6,580 bases of DNA from Desulfobacterales bacterium (GTDB lineage: Bacteria; Desulfobacterota; Desulfobacteria; Desulfobacterales; JAHEIW01). The stretch lies in the NCBI GenBank assembly GCA_030145015.1, contig JAQYWI010000251.1, positions 1 through 6,580 on the forward strand, read 5' to 3'. Positions 1 to 6,001 of this stretch are shown one piece after another. Every line of letters starts with the position of its first letter. The stretch's first letter is position 1. The translations under genes were made by a program, and so were the position numbers. The notes below the pieces were generated by a model, which saw nothing but the letters and a program-made list of their open reading frames with translations, was not told the origin of the DNA and did not search any database.

Positions 1-718
1 TGGTGGCCGTATCACTGTATTCATGATGCTCCATGGGCACCCAGATATTCTCCGATCCCAAAAACATCACATTGCCGGTTCCGTCTTTTTTGGAGAACTT
101 ATCTCCCATGAAGGCCGGTGCGTGGGTTCTGTCTTTCTGGGCTTTGTCCATATCGATCAAGGTTTCATCATGGGCCCAAACGGTGGCGGTTTCGAGTTCG
201 CCGGCATGCCATCCGGGGGTATCCTCAGGAGGACCTGTCATAATTCCCTCGACGATCTTCATACTGCGTTCGGTGGGTGTTTTGTACCAGCAGACAAAGC
301 AGCCGGTTTCATAGCGCAGCCTTCTGAGGATATCGTCGATGACCTTGGAGTTACTTCCATGGTGGGTAACAAACACAATCTTGTTGTAACCGTGATAGAT
401 CATGCTCATCGCCAGATCGTAGACAACGGCGCGATAGGTGTTTCCGGATAAAGTCATCGTACCGCTTCCCTGTCCGGATTCTCCCATGTGATGGGGAGAG
501 TACCCGACCGGGATAATGGGCGTGTATAAGGTATCGGCCAGCGGCGCCGCAACCTCGACCACCCCCATCGTGGTGACCGTATCCGTACCGGAGATCACGT
601 GGGCACCGTGCTTTTCACAACTCCCCATCGGGATCATGATCGTATCGTTGGTTTTCATGTGCTCGTTGATCTCATCATAACTCATTTCAAACGTGGTGTG
701 ACTTTTCCTTCTTGGCAT
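1..718 (-). CDS. creatininase-family metal-dependent amidohydrolase (3' end outside window)
   Basis: Reading the minus strand from the ATG at 718-716 gives an open frame of 239 codons that runs off the left edge; family members are usually about 240-270 residues, so little is missing. A strong ribosome binding site (AAGGAG, 731-726) sits 7 bases before the ATG. Family metal-ligand motifs are visible: E35 and H37 in PMGSCEKHGAH, D46 in GTDT, H120 in THHGSN (a variant of the usual NGHGGN) and HAGELET at 171-177 (family HAGxxET). These enzymes are typically cytoplasmic, use two divalent metals and open cyclic amides or cleave C-N bonds (creatininase, FAPy deformylase ArfB and MftE are members). 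The actual substrate cannot be read from the sequence. The NGHYEN motif of true creatininase is absent, so creatinine is unlikely. The gene lies downstream of, and in the same direction as, a LacI-type repressor gene, which suggests a regulated catabolic role (inference). Confidence 0.88.
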   Translation of the reverse strand, partial: MPRRKSHTTFEMSYDEINEHMKTNDTIMIPMGSCEKHGAHVISGTDTVTTMGVVEVAAPLADTLYTPIIPVGYSPHHMGESGQGSGTMTLSGNTYRAVVYDLAMSMIYHGYNKIVFVTHHGSNSKVIDDILRRLRYETGCFVCWYKTPTERSMKIVEGIMTGPPEDTPGWHAGELETATVWAHDETLIDMDKAQKDRTHAPAFMGDKFSKKDGTGNVMFLGSENIWVPMEHHEYSDTAT

Positions 719-725
719 TTTTCAT

Positions 726-731
726 CTCCTT
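726..731 (-). promoter_or_regulatory. ribosome binding site of the creatininase-family gene
   Basis: AAGGAG on the minus strand lies 7 bases before the ATG at 718. It fixes this start, because the other nearby ATG (725-723) is in a different frame and overlaps the Shine-Dalgarno region. Confidence 0.75.
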
Positions 732-764
732 ATTTTCTTTAATTGATATTGAATAACGATTAGT

Positions 765-957
765 GCCTAAAATGACTAAAATGAGCTAAAATGCCTAAAG
801 TTGAGGAATTCTACCCGTCGAGAGCCTCCCTTCGAGAGCCTCAGGGTCTAACGACTGGGTCGAACGATCGTATTTATAATAAAAGATAGAGCGTCACGCG
901 GCGCAAGCGATACCATAATTTTAGGCATTTTAGATCATTTTTAATTTTAGCTCATTT
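765..957. repeat. inverted-repeat element with CTAAAATG-unit arms
   Basis: The left arm (about 765-802) holds three exact copies of CTAAAATG at 767-774, 776-783 and 786-793 (9-10 base period), followed by CCTAAAG. The right arm (about 918-957) is an imperfect reverse complement. The innermost 24 or so bases of each arm (left 779-802) match with two mismatches; the outer part aligns only with a 2-base gap. The interior of about 115 bp is GC-richer and holds a direct repeat of TCGAGAGCCT (818-827 and 832-841, 14-base period). No transposase or clear target-site duplication is visible. It could be a MITE-like or REP-like dispersed element, or a large hairpin between two genes read in the same direction. 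The inverted repeat is seen directly; its nature is inference. Confidence 0.6.
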
Positions 958-974
958 GTTGTTGTTAACACTTT

Positions 975-2033
975 TTATTGGTTTAAAACTTTACCATCGG
1001 ACCTTAGTCCACCGGAGGCGGATTGAGATAGATCCTGTCTCTGTTTGAGGGTCGATTCCCGGGGCATAAGCCGGGTTTTAAACCACCGAATTCGGTCAAA
1101 AGGGCTGCCGGAAATCAGCTCGATCAACATCTGCATGGCCCCAACCCCGAGTCCGTATCGGGGGATCTCCACTGTGGTGAGGGCCGGTTGGACGAAAGCA
1201 CAAAGCGCGACATCATCAAACCCGACGACGGCGACATCATCCGGCACCGTCAGGCCAAGCTTTCTGGCCGCATGCATGCTGCCGAATGCCATCATATCGT
1301 TGCCGGCAAAAATCGCGGTCGGTCGATCTTTCTGGCTCAAAAGCGCCGTGGCCGCCGTATACCCGCTTTCAGGCGTTAAATCTCCCCATTTCAACCGGTT
1401 CTTTTGCAGCGCATAACCATTTTGCGCCAGGACACTTTCGTAACCTTTGAGACGATCGATCATGGTCGCAGAATTTTTAGGCCCCCCGATAAAAGCAATC
1501 TTGCGATGCCCTAAATCGATCAAATGTCGAATCGCTTCGGCAGCACCGCCGATGTTATCCACCAGGGCGGCCGGAAAATCAACATCATGCCGGCCGATAA
1601 CCACGACCCGTTCTCTTAATTCATTCAGGGCCGAGAGGGTCGCATTTTCGTGAATGATGCCGCCGCTAAAAATGACGCCATCAACAATTTTTTCCCGCAG
1701 CAGGTGAATCGATTTAATAATTCGGGCCTGTTTGCGGTCGGTATTTTGCAGCAGAATATTATAACCCTTTTCATCGGCGAAGTCCTGGATTCCTCTGACA
1801 ATTTCCGCATAGTAAGGATTTGAAATATCAGGAATAATGACGCCGATGGTCATGGTCCGCTTCATCTGCAGACCGCGGGCAAGCGCATTCGGGCGGTAAT
1901 CCAATTTGCGGACAGCCGCTAAAACGCGTGCGCGCGTCTGCGGACGCACCTTGTGTTCACTGTCGTTAAGCACCCGCGAAACGGTTGCGATGGAAACCTT
2001 CGCCCGGGTAGCAACATCTTGAATGTTGGCCAC
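975..2033 (-). CDS. LacI-family transcriptional repressor
   Basis: Cytoplasmic sugar- or metabolite-responsive repressor of 352 residues, the normal family length. Residues 4-23 form the LacI helix-turn-helix (IQDVATRAKVS followed by ATVSRVLN). Residues 45-56 are the hinge (DYRPNALARGLQ), whose L55 aligns with the minor-groove leucine of PurR. Residues 62-328 form the periplasmic-binding-protein-like effector domain (IGVIIPDISNPYY, IFAGNDMMAF, GFDD, ending RESTL). About 24 Ser/Gly-rich residues extend past the usual end. The start chosen is the GTG at 2033-2031, which has GGAG (2043-2040) six bases upstream. A TTG at 2045 is in frame but has no ribosome binding site and overlaps this GGAG. 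The recognition-helix residues at the LacI Y17/Q18 positions are I15/A16, near those of CcpA-type regulators, which fits the cre-like operator at its own promoter. The effector is unknown. The downstream creatininase-family gene is a plausible target. Confidence 0.95.
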   Translation of the reverse strand: MANIQDVATRAKVSIATVSRVLNDSEHKVRPQTRARVLAAVRKLDYRPNALARGLQMKRTMTIGVIIPDISNPYYAEIVRGIQDFADEKGYNILLQNTDRKQARIIKSIHLLREKIVDGVIFSGGIIHENATLSALNELRERVVVIGRHDVDFPAALVDNIGGAAEAIRHLIDLGHRKIAFIGGPKNSATMIDRLKGYESVLAQNGYALQKNRLKWGDLTPESGYTAATALLSQKDRPTAIFAGNDMMAFGSMHAARKLGLTVPDDVAVVGFDDVALCAFVQPALTTVEIPRYGLGVGAMQMLIELISGSPFDRIRWFKTRLMPRESTLKQRQDLSQSASGGLRSDGKVLNQ

Positions 2034-2061
2034 GATTGTCTCCAAAATCTTATAATCTCAT

Positions 2062-2075
2062 GGAAAACGTTTACA
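2062..2075. promoter_or_regulatory. LacI/CcpA-type operator (cre-like palindrome)
   Basis: GGAAAACGTTTACA is centred on the CG typical of LacI-family operators, with a perfect AAACGTTT core at 2065-2072. It fits the Bacillus cre consensus TGWAARCGYTWNCW at 13 of 14 positions. It covers the predicted transcription start of the lacI-type gene and lies 28 bases before its GTG start, so it probably mediates autorepression. The match is seen directly; which protein binds it is inference. Confidence 0.65.
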
Positions 2076-2077
2076 TT

Positions 2078-2106
2078 TTTCTATGCAAATCAGATCCACT
2101 TGTCAA
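2078..2106 (-). promoter_or_regulatory. sigma70-type promoter of the LacI-family gene
   Basis: On the minus strand a perfect TTGACA (2106-2101) is followed by a 17-base spacer and TAGAAA (2083-2078, four of six consensus positions). The predicted start, near 2071, falls inside the operator at 2062-2075, the standard arrangement for repression by a LacI-family protein. Confidence 0.55.
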
Positions 2107-2340
2107 TACCTGTTTCCAAAATCATCGAAATAATTTCACCGATTTGCTACTACGGTATCCGAATTTGGATAATGTTAATAATTTAACCAACTGAAATAAT
2201 ACAATAAATAAAGTAAAAAGCAGGCCCATCTCCGTCTGAGCCGTTCTTTTTTCAGGGAAAGTTCCAGGCTCAGAGACCTACATTTACGTCCGATTTTTAA
2301 TTCCGCCAAAATGCAAATCTTGACAGCTATGTACAAGTGT

Positions 2341-2452
2341 TTAATTAACATGTAAAATCAGTTGAAGTACTGGATGTTTTTCCATCACTCCAAAACTCCT
2401 ATACTCCAGTACTCCAAGGTTGTCCGACAAGGCACAGCGTTATGTTAATTAA
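2341..2452. repeat. nested inverted repeats upstream of the GGDEF gene
   Basis: The outer arms TTAATTAACAT (2341-2351) and ATGTTAATTAA (2442-2452) are perfect reverse complements of 11 bp. The inner arms AGTACTGGA (2366-2374) and TCCAGTACT (2405-2413) are perfect over 9 bp. Between and beside the inner arms are ACTCC/ACTCCA repeats. The arms are spaced asymmetrically (14 bases on the left, 28 on the right). The nested plan recalls integron attC sites, but the outer motifs AATTAAC and GTTAATT each miss the attC core (RYYYAAC/GTTRRRY) at one position and no integrase or cassette array is present. It may be a folded leader RNA of the GGDEF transcript instead. Confidence 0.5.
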
Positions 2453-2517
2453 GTTATAAAATCTCGCATTATTTCGGACGCGTCTGATGTTAAATCAAAC
2501 TTTATCGCGGTGAGAAT

Positions 2518-3669
2518 ATGGATAAAATTCAAAAGCCTGATCAATATACGCGCGATGGTTATTATGGAAGCATTTTAAGCGGTGATTACAGTCAGCAGCT
2601 TAAGAAGCATTTAGCGGAATGTATCGAACGCATTCGAGCATATGATGAATTAGGCAGTCCGACGATACCCTATATAGCGGCATGGCAGGAAAAACAGAAT
2701 ATTATCTGGTATGAGTATATCAGCAAGCAATTTATAAAGCTGCTGGGCTGCGAGTACGCGGATGCACCGCAATGTTTCAAGCGCAGTATTATTGAACGGC
2801 ATCGATATGTCACAAAAGAGTGTGATATGAGTCCCCATGAGGAGATTCTTAAAGGCAATCAGGTTGATGGCCGCAAATACGAATTAAGACAAGAGGCCCA
2901 AAACAGGGGCACAATCGATGCGGTTTATAAAATCTCCACGGGTGGGGGGCAGACCCATTGGTTGAAAGATCAGGCTGTATTAGAGCATTTTAAACCCGAT
3001 AACATTATGATTTCTTTAGGAAATTTATGTATTGTCACCAAAGAAATGGAGGCCGAGGAGCATCTCAAACAGACTCAAAAAGCATTAAGAAAAAGTGAGC
3101 AAAACTATCGAACGCAGGCGATACATGATAATTTAACAGGCCTTTATAATACCCGCTATCTCTACACGGCATTGTCCGACCTGATAGAGAAAAGTAAATT
3201 ATCGAATGGGTCTTTTTCGCTGGTATTCATGGATATCGACAATTTTAAAACCGTTGTCGATACCCATGGACATCTTAATGCAAGCCAGGCGCTCCAGGAA
3301 ATCGGCATGACGATTAAAAAATCTCTCAAAAGCCCGGAATACGGTGTCGCCTATGGAGGGGATGAGTTTGTACTGGTATTACCCGGTTTCAACAAGCAGC
3401 AGGCCATGGAAAAAGCCGAAGCCGTCCGTGCGCGAATCAAAGAAACGCCTTACCTTCAAAAAGAAGGCTTAAAAGTCCAGATAAGCGCAAGTTTAGGCGT
3501 ATCAACATACCCAGATGATGCCGGCACGCTGACCGAGCTGCTGGCACTGGCAGATCAAGCCATGTTTAGTGTAAAGGAAAGGGGTAAAGATCTGGTTTGC
3601 GGTATTTTCTATGAAACAACGGGAGGTAAAAAAACCAAAAAAATTATCTCTTACGATTGTAATGAATAA
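2518..3669 (+). CDS. PAS-like/GGDEF dinucleotide cyclase, candidate Hypr (cGAMP-type) enzyme
   Basis: A 383-residue soluble protein with no membrane segment. Residues about 55-175 look like a PAS sensor (WYEYISKQFIKLLGCE at its start, GGGQTHWLKDQAVLE and a final strand near 168-174). Residues 176-200 form a charged linker, probably coiled coil, and 203-360 form the GGDEF domain (HDNLTGLYN, FMDIDNFK, intact GGDEF at 280-284, SASLGVSTYP, DQAMFSVKERGKD). Metal-binding D239 and catalytic D282/E283 are present, so activity is expected. Aligned with PleD, guanine-contacting N335 is V247 and D344 is S256. The Asp-to-Ser change marks Hypr GGDEFs such as Geobacter GSU1658, which make 3',3'-cGAMP as well as c-di-GMP. 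The inhibitory RxxD site is absent before the GGDEF motif. The last 20 or so residues are a Lys-rich tail. It is a single-gene unit with a weak ribosome binding site (GGTGAG). Domain assignment is firm; product specificity is inference. Confidence 0.93.
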   Translation: MDKIQKPDQYTRDGYYGSILSGDYSQQLKKHLAECIERIRAYDELGSPTIPYIAAWQEKQNIIWYEYISKQFIKLLGCEYADAPQCFKRSIIERHRYVTKECDMSPHEEILKGNQVDGRKYELRQEAQNRGTIDAVYKISTGGGQTHWLKDQAVLEHFKPDNIMISLGNLCIVTKEMEAEEHLKQTQKALRKSEQNYRTQAIHDNLTGLYNTRYLYTALSDLIEKSKLSNGSFSLVFMDIDNFKTVVDTHGHLNASQALQEIGMTIKKSLKSPEYGVAYGGDEFVLVLPGFNKQQAMEKAEAVRARIKETPYLQKEGLKVQISASLGVSTYPDDAGTLTELLALADQAMFSVKERGKDLVCGIFYETTGGKKTKKIISYDCNE

Positions 3670-3847
3670 TCCTTAATTTGCAATGACCAAGATTTAAGCT
3701 TTCATTTTTCAAATTAAGATACAACTTGATCTGACAACACTCTGAGTTGCGATACGTTTACAGTTCACAAGGTTTAGAGGCGTTCAAATACTTGGTGGAC
3801 GTTGGAGATGGACGCAGGTTTTAGAGCCGCAAAAAAGCCGGTGCTAT
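3670..3847. other. convergent spacer between the GGDEF and lipoprotein genes
   Basis: The two flanking genes end towards each other here. No convincing rho-independent terminator was found on either strand. The only T-run next to GC bases (GCTTTTTTGCGG read on the minus strand) has its Ts in the loop of a 3-bp stem. A weak direct repeat is present: AGGTTTAGAGGCG at 3770-3782 and AGGTTTTAGAGCCG at 3816-3829, with TGGACG twice between them (3796-3801, 3809-3814). Confidence 0.4.
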
Positions 3848-5431
3848 TTAGATATCATCGTTATCTACAACCACGATTACGAACCCATAAAAATCGACAT
3901 TATCTGCAGGACAAGCCTCCAAACCGAACACGCTAATTACATCATTTTCTTTCAGCTGGCTGAAATTGAGGAGTTCACTACCGTTTCGTAATATGGTCGC
4001 CAGATTTTGAACCTGAATGACTGTTCCATCTTTGAGATTGATGGTTCGGAGGTAAGAATCTGTTTTGTCGATTGTCCCATCAATCACCTCATCCTGAACT
4101 TCGATTAAATCAGCCACATTTGAATTATCTTCATTGAGCGTGATTCTAGCTTTTCTTGGATCACAATAGACCAATTCAGCGAGAAGATTCTTTTGAATAC
4201 CACCATCACCTTCTAATACGACTTCTGCATCAAAAGGCAGAAAGATGGTGACACTTTCAGTTCCACCGGATGGTATAAATTCCACATTATAGCCAGTGCC
4301 AATATTGGTCATCGCTATAATTGTCCCATAGTTTTGCTGTTCCTCAAGGAACAATACGACAGCGATTAGATCACCATCTGACAGTTTGCCAATAGCTCTT
4401 ACACCTACACCTGGCTTAATCGCATCATCGGTAACCTCCGTATCGCAATCAATCAAAATAAAGGTTTGATTTTCAACGATAACATAAATTGAATCATCAA
4501 TTATCGCTTGAAATGGATCTAATTCCATTTCGAATTTCAGGTCTCCGTTATCAGCTTCGAGGCTGGTGAGAGCTGTTCCGTGTAGAATGAGGAGTTCGCC
4601 GATTGCAATAAATGAAGCGCGTATGGTCGCATCCTTTTGTATCTCGCCTCTTACTTTGACCTTTTGACCGACTTCAAGCGCATCTGGAGTTGAGAAGTCT
4701 CCATTCTCGTCGAATATGATTGTATTTTTATCCACCCGGATAAAGATCTTGGATTCAGAATCGTGTGCGAGCTTCAATTTAAATCCCTTAACTTCGCCTT
4801 CGACTTCTTTGATTGCTACGATGGTTCCTTTCAGGATTCTCGGGCACTTTTCTTTTGGTGGAATTTGACCGAGGTTTGTAATTTCAGCTAGAATGACCGG
4901 TCTAAAAATGCATTTGCCTGAGTTTCCAGCGGGATGCAGATTGATTGATCTCTTAGCTTGAATGTCAATATTGATGGCAATTTTGTCGCCGGATTTGATT
5001 TTGATGGGTCCTTGCGGATTTATTTTGACATATCCGCTGGGGATTTTAATAAATTCATTGTCGCAAACCCCACCTTTTGTATAAATATCATCAACCTTTA
5101 ATTTGATTTGATTATAGGTTCCTGCCGGTATGTCTTTGACTGTCAGCAAGAATGGTTTCTCTTGATGATCTAGGAGGTCAACCTCAACACAACTATCTGA
5201 TTCAAATAAGGTAATTGAACCCGGTTCCAAAGTTGCTTTGCTGATACAAAGAACAATACTATCATATTCCTCTGTTGGAGCGTCCTTGATCAAGACAGCC
5301 GCTGTTCCCATACCTGTGGATGTGTCACTGCCACTGTCACTTCCACTTCCACCGCCACCGCTACAGCCTAAGAGCATAAACGGGATAGATAGGATAATAA
5401 TAATTAACAAAACGAACTTTGATTTGCCCAT
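3848..5431 (-). CDS. DUF4382-type lipoprotein with four C-terminal beta repeats
   Basis: A 527-residue secreted lipoprotein. The hydrophobic signal peptide (about 6-22) ends in the lipobox LLGC with C23 as lipidation site. Ser at +2 predicts outer-membrane sorting. Residues 24-40 are a Gly/Ser/Asp linker. Residues about 42-185 resemble DUF4382 (AAVLIKDAPTEEYDSIV, VDLLDH, DIPAGTYNQIKLKV). Four units of 74-84 residues follow at about 199-279, 280-363, 365-446 and 448-521. Each begins with a short strand and Gly (KGTIVAIK, HGTALTS, YGTIIAM, DGTIDK), then alternating strands and an Asp/Glu-rich turn; the first two resemble DUF5666. Six cysteines lie in the mature chain after residue 80. A strong AGGAGG (5442-5437) five bases before the ATG fixes the start. 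It is acidic and AT-rich, a single-gene unit with its own probable promoter. The molecular function is unknown; the architecture suggests a cell-surface structural or binding role. Confidence 0.85.
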   Translation of the reverse strand: MGKSKFVLLIIIILSIPFMLLGCSGGGGSGSDSGSDTSTGMGTAAVLIKDAPTEEYDSIVLCISKATLEPGSITLFESDSCVEVDLLDHQEKPFLLTVKDIPAGTYNQIKLKVDDIYTKGGVCDNEFIKIPSGYVKINPQGPIKIKSGDKIAINIDIQAKRSINLHPAGNSGKCIFRPVILAEITNLGQIPPKEKCPRILKGTIVAIKEVEGEVKGFKLKLAHDSESKIFIRVDKNTIIFDENGDFSTPDALEVGQKVKVRGEIQKDATIRASFIAIGELLILHGTALTSLEADNGDLKFEMELDPFQAIIDDSIYVIVENQTFILIDCDTEVTDDAIKPGVGVRAIGKLSDGDLIAVVLFLEEQQNYGTIIAMTNIGTGYNVEFIPSGGTESVTIFLPFDAEVVLEGDGGIQKNLLAELVYCDPRKARITLNEDNSNVADLIEVQDEVIDGTIDKTDSYLRTINLKDGTVIQVQNLATILRNGSELLNFSQLKENDVISVFGLEACPADNVDFYGFVIVVVDNDDI

Positions 5432-5436
5432 GATGG

Positions 5437-5442
5437 CCTCCT
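5437..5442 (-). promoter_or_regulatory. ribosome binding site of the lipoprotein gene
   Basis: AGGAGG, a full Shine-Dalgarno match, lies five bases before the ATG at 5431-5429 and so confirms the start that gives an intact signal peptide. Confidence 0.8.
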
Positions 5443-5592
5443 ATTAGGTGAGCAAGATAAACTTCCAAAGAAATAAAGCGGGCACAAATTTTAAGTCCTG
5501 TGGTTCCCCGTTTAAAAACAAGGTATGCCGTTTATGGAATCACCAGCAAGAGATTTTAGAACCGGGTCCCGATTGAACAGTGATATTGAAAT

Positions 5593-5621
5593 TGAATAAG
5601 AGAAAAGAAAATAAATGTCAA
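5593..5621 (-). promoter_or_regulatory. probable promoter of the lipoprotein gene
   Basis: On the minus strand TTGACA (5621-5616) is followed by a 17-base spacer and TATTCA (5598-5593, three of six consensus positions). The predicted start near 5586 gives an untranslated leader of about 155 bases. The perfect -35 and spacing are good, the -10 is weak, and the AT-rich setting raises the chance of a false match. Confidence 0.4.
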
Positions 5622-6001
5622 TTTAAAAGTTGAAAATTAAATAAAAAATATCAATAAAAACAAATAATTATAAAGATATAAAGATTTGTTTGTTACTATA
5701 TATATAGAAGACTATAAGATTTTGGATTAAGTGGAAATCGAACCAAGACAGAACTTTTCGCTGTTTCGATTTGCTCCGATTCGCGAACTATCATCTTCGT
5801 TTTGCTGAGCAGCAAGATGCAAAGTCAAATTACAGATACATTGAGAAACCTCCAAGTTTGGCTGAATTTGAGGTACGCAGATGGTATCACAGCAGTGTAT
5901 GGCTTTCAATTATGCTGAAAATAGGTTTGAAATTTAGTCGATGTCCGATTTAATGGTAAGTTCTAAACAAACTATGTCAGATAAAATTCTGGCTACTGCA
6001 G

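Larger units (their letters stand above)
2034..2517. other. divergent intergenic region with several inverted repeats
   Basis: This region of about 480 bp separates the LacI-type gene from the GGDEF gene; no gene is visible in it. Beyond the lacI promoter and operator it holds an 8-bp inverted repeat (TCTGAGCC 2235-2242, GGCTCAGA 2267-2274) around a 24-base loop, and a perfect TTGACA (2320-2325, plus strand) without a good -10 that may serve the GGDEF gene. It also holds nested inverted repeats at 2341-2452, degenerate ACTCC repeats at 2387-2416 and a short palindrome (TTGTCCGACAA, 2420-2430). The GGDEF gene has only a weak GGTGAG (2509-2514) three bases before its ATG. Confidence 0.6.
5432..6001. 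other. AT-rich intergenic region without a convincing gene
   Basis: This stretch of about 570 bp lies between the lipoprotein and thioredoxin genes. Positions 5432-5586 would be the lipoprotein leader and include a small palindrome (CGGGTCCCG, 5563-5571). Positions 5600-5720 are extremely AT-rich and end in a TATATATATA run near 5698-5706. From 5708 to 5953 the plus strand is open without an ATG or ribosome binding site near its start, and a 60-codon frame is open on the other strand. Neither resembles a family I recognise. No terminator was seen after the thioredoxin gene. Confidence 0.5.

Noticed and set aside
23..451. 142-codon plus-strand open frame
   Set aside because: It lies antisense to the creatininase-family gene, which has recognisable metal-ligand motifs and a strong ribosome binding site; the plus frame resembles no family.
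1045..1810. Several open frames of 60-123 codons on both strands
   Set aside because: All overlap the clearly recognisable LacI-family gene in other frames and lack family features.
2034..2045. TTG start giving a four-residue longer LacI-type protein
   Set aside because: It has no ribosome binding site and overlaps the GGAG that serves the GTG at 2033; family members begin just before the helix-turn-helix.
2300..2517. cGAMP/c-di-GMP (GEMM) riboswitch in the GGDEF leader or other spacers
   Set aside because: Searched by eye on both strands for the conserved GGGCAAACC and GACGCAAAGCC segments; neither is present.
3815..3850. Possible bidirectional terminator between the convergent genes
   Set aside because: Only a 3-bp stem can form and the T-run is in the loop, not after the stem.
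5238..5447. 69-codon plus-strand open frame
   Set aside because: Antisense to the signal peptide and Gly/Ser linker of the lipoprotein; its Pro/Leu-rich composition is a by-product of that low-complexity region.
5708..5953. Open frame on the plus strand (and a 60-codon frame on the minus strand) in the spacer
   Set aside because: No plausible start with a ribosome binding site, no recognisable domain, unusual composition; it may be a remnant but cannot be supported as a gene.
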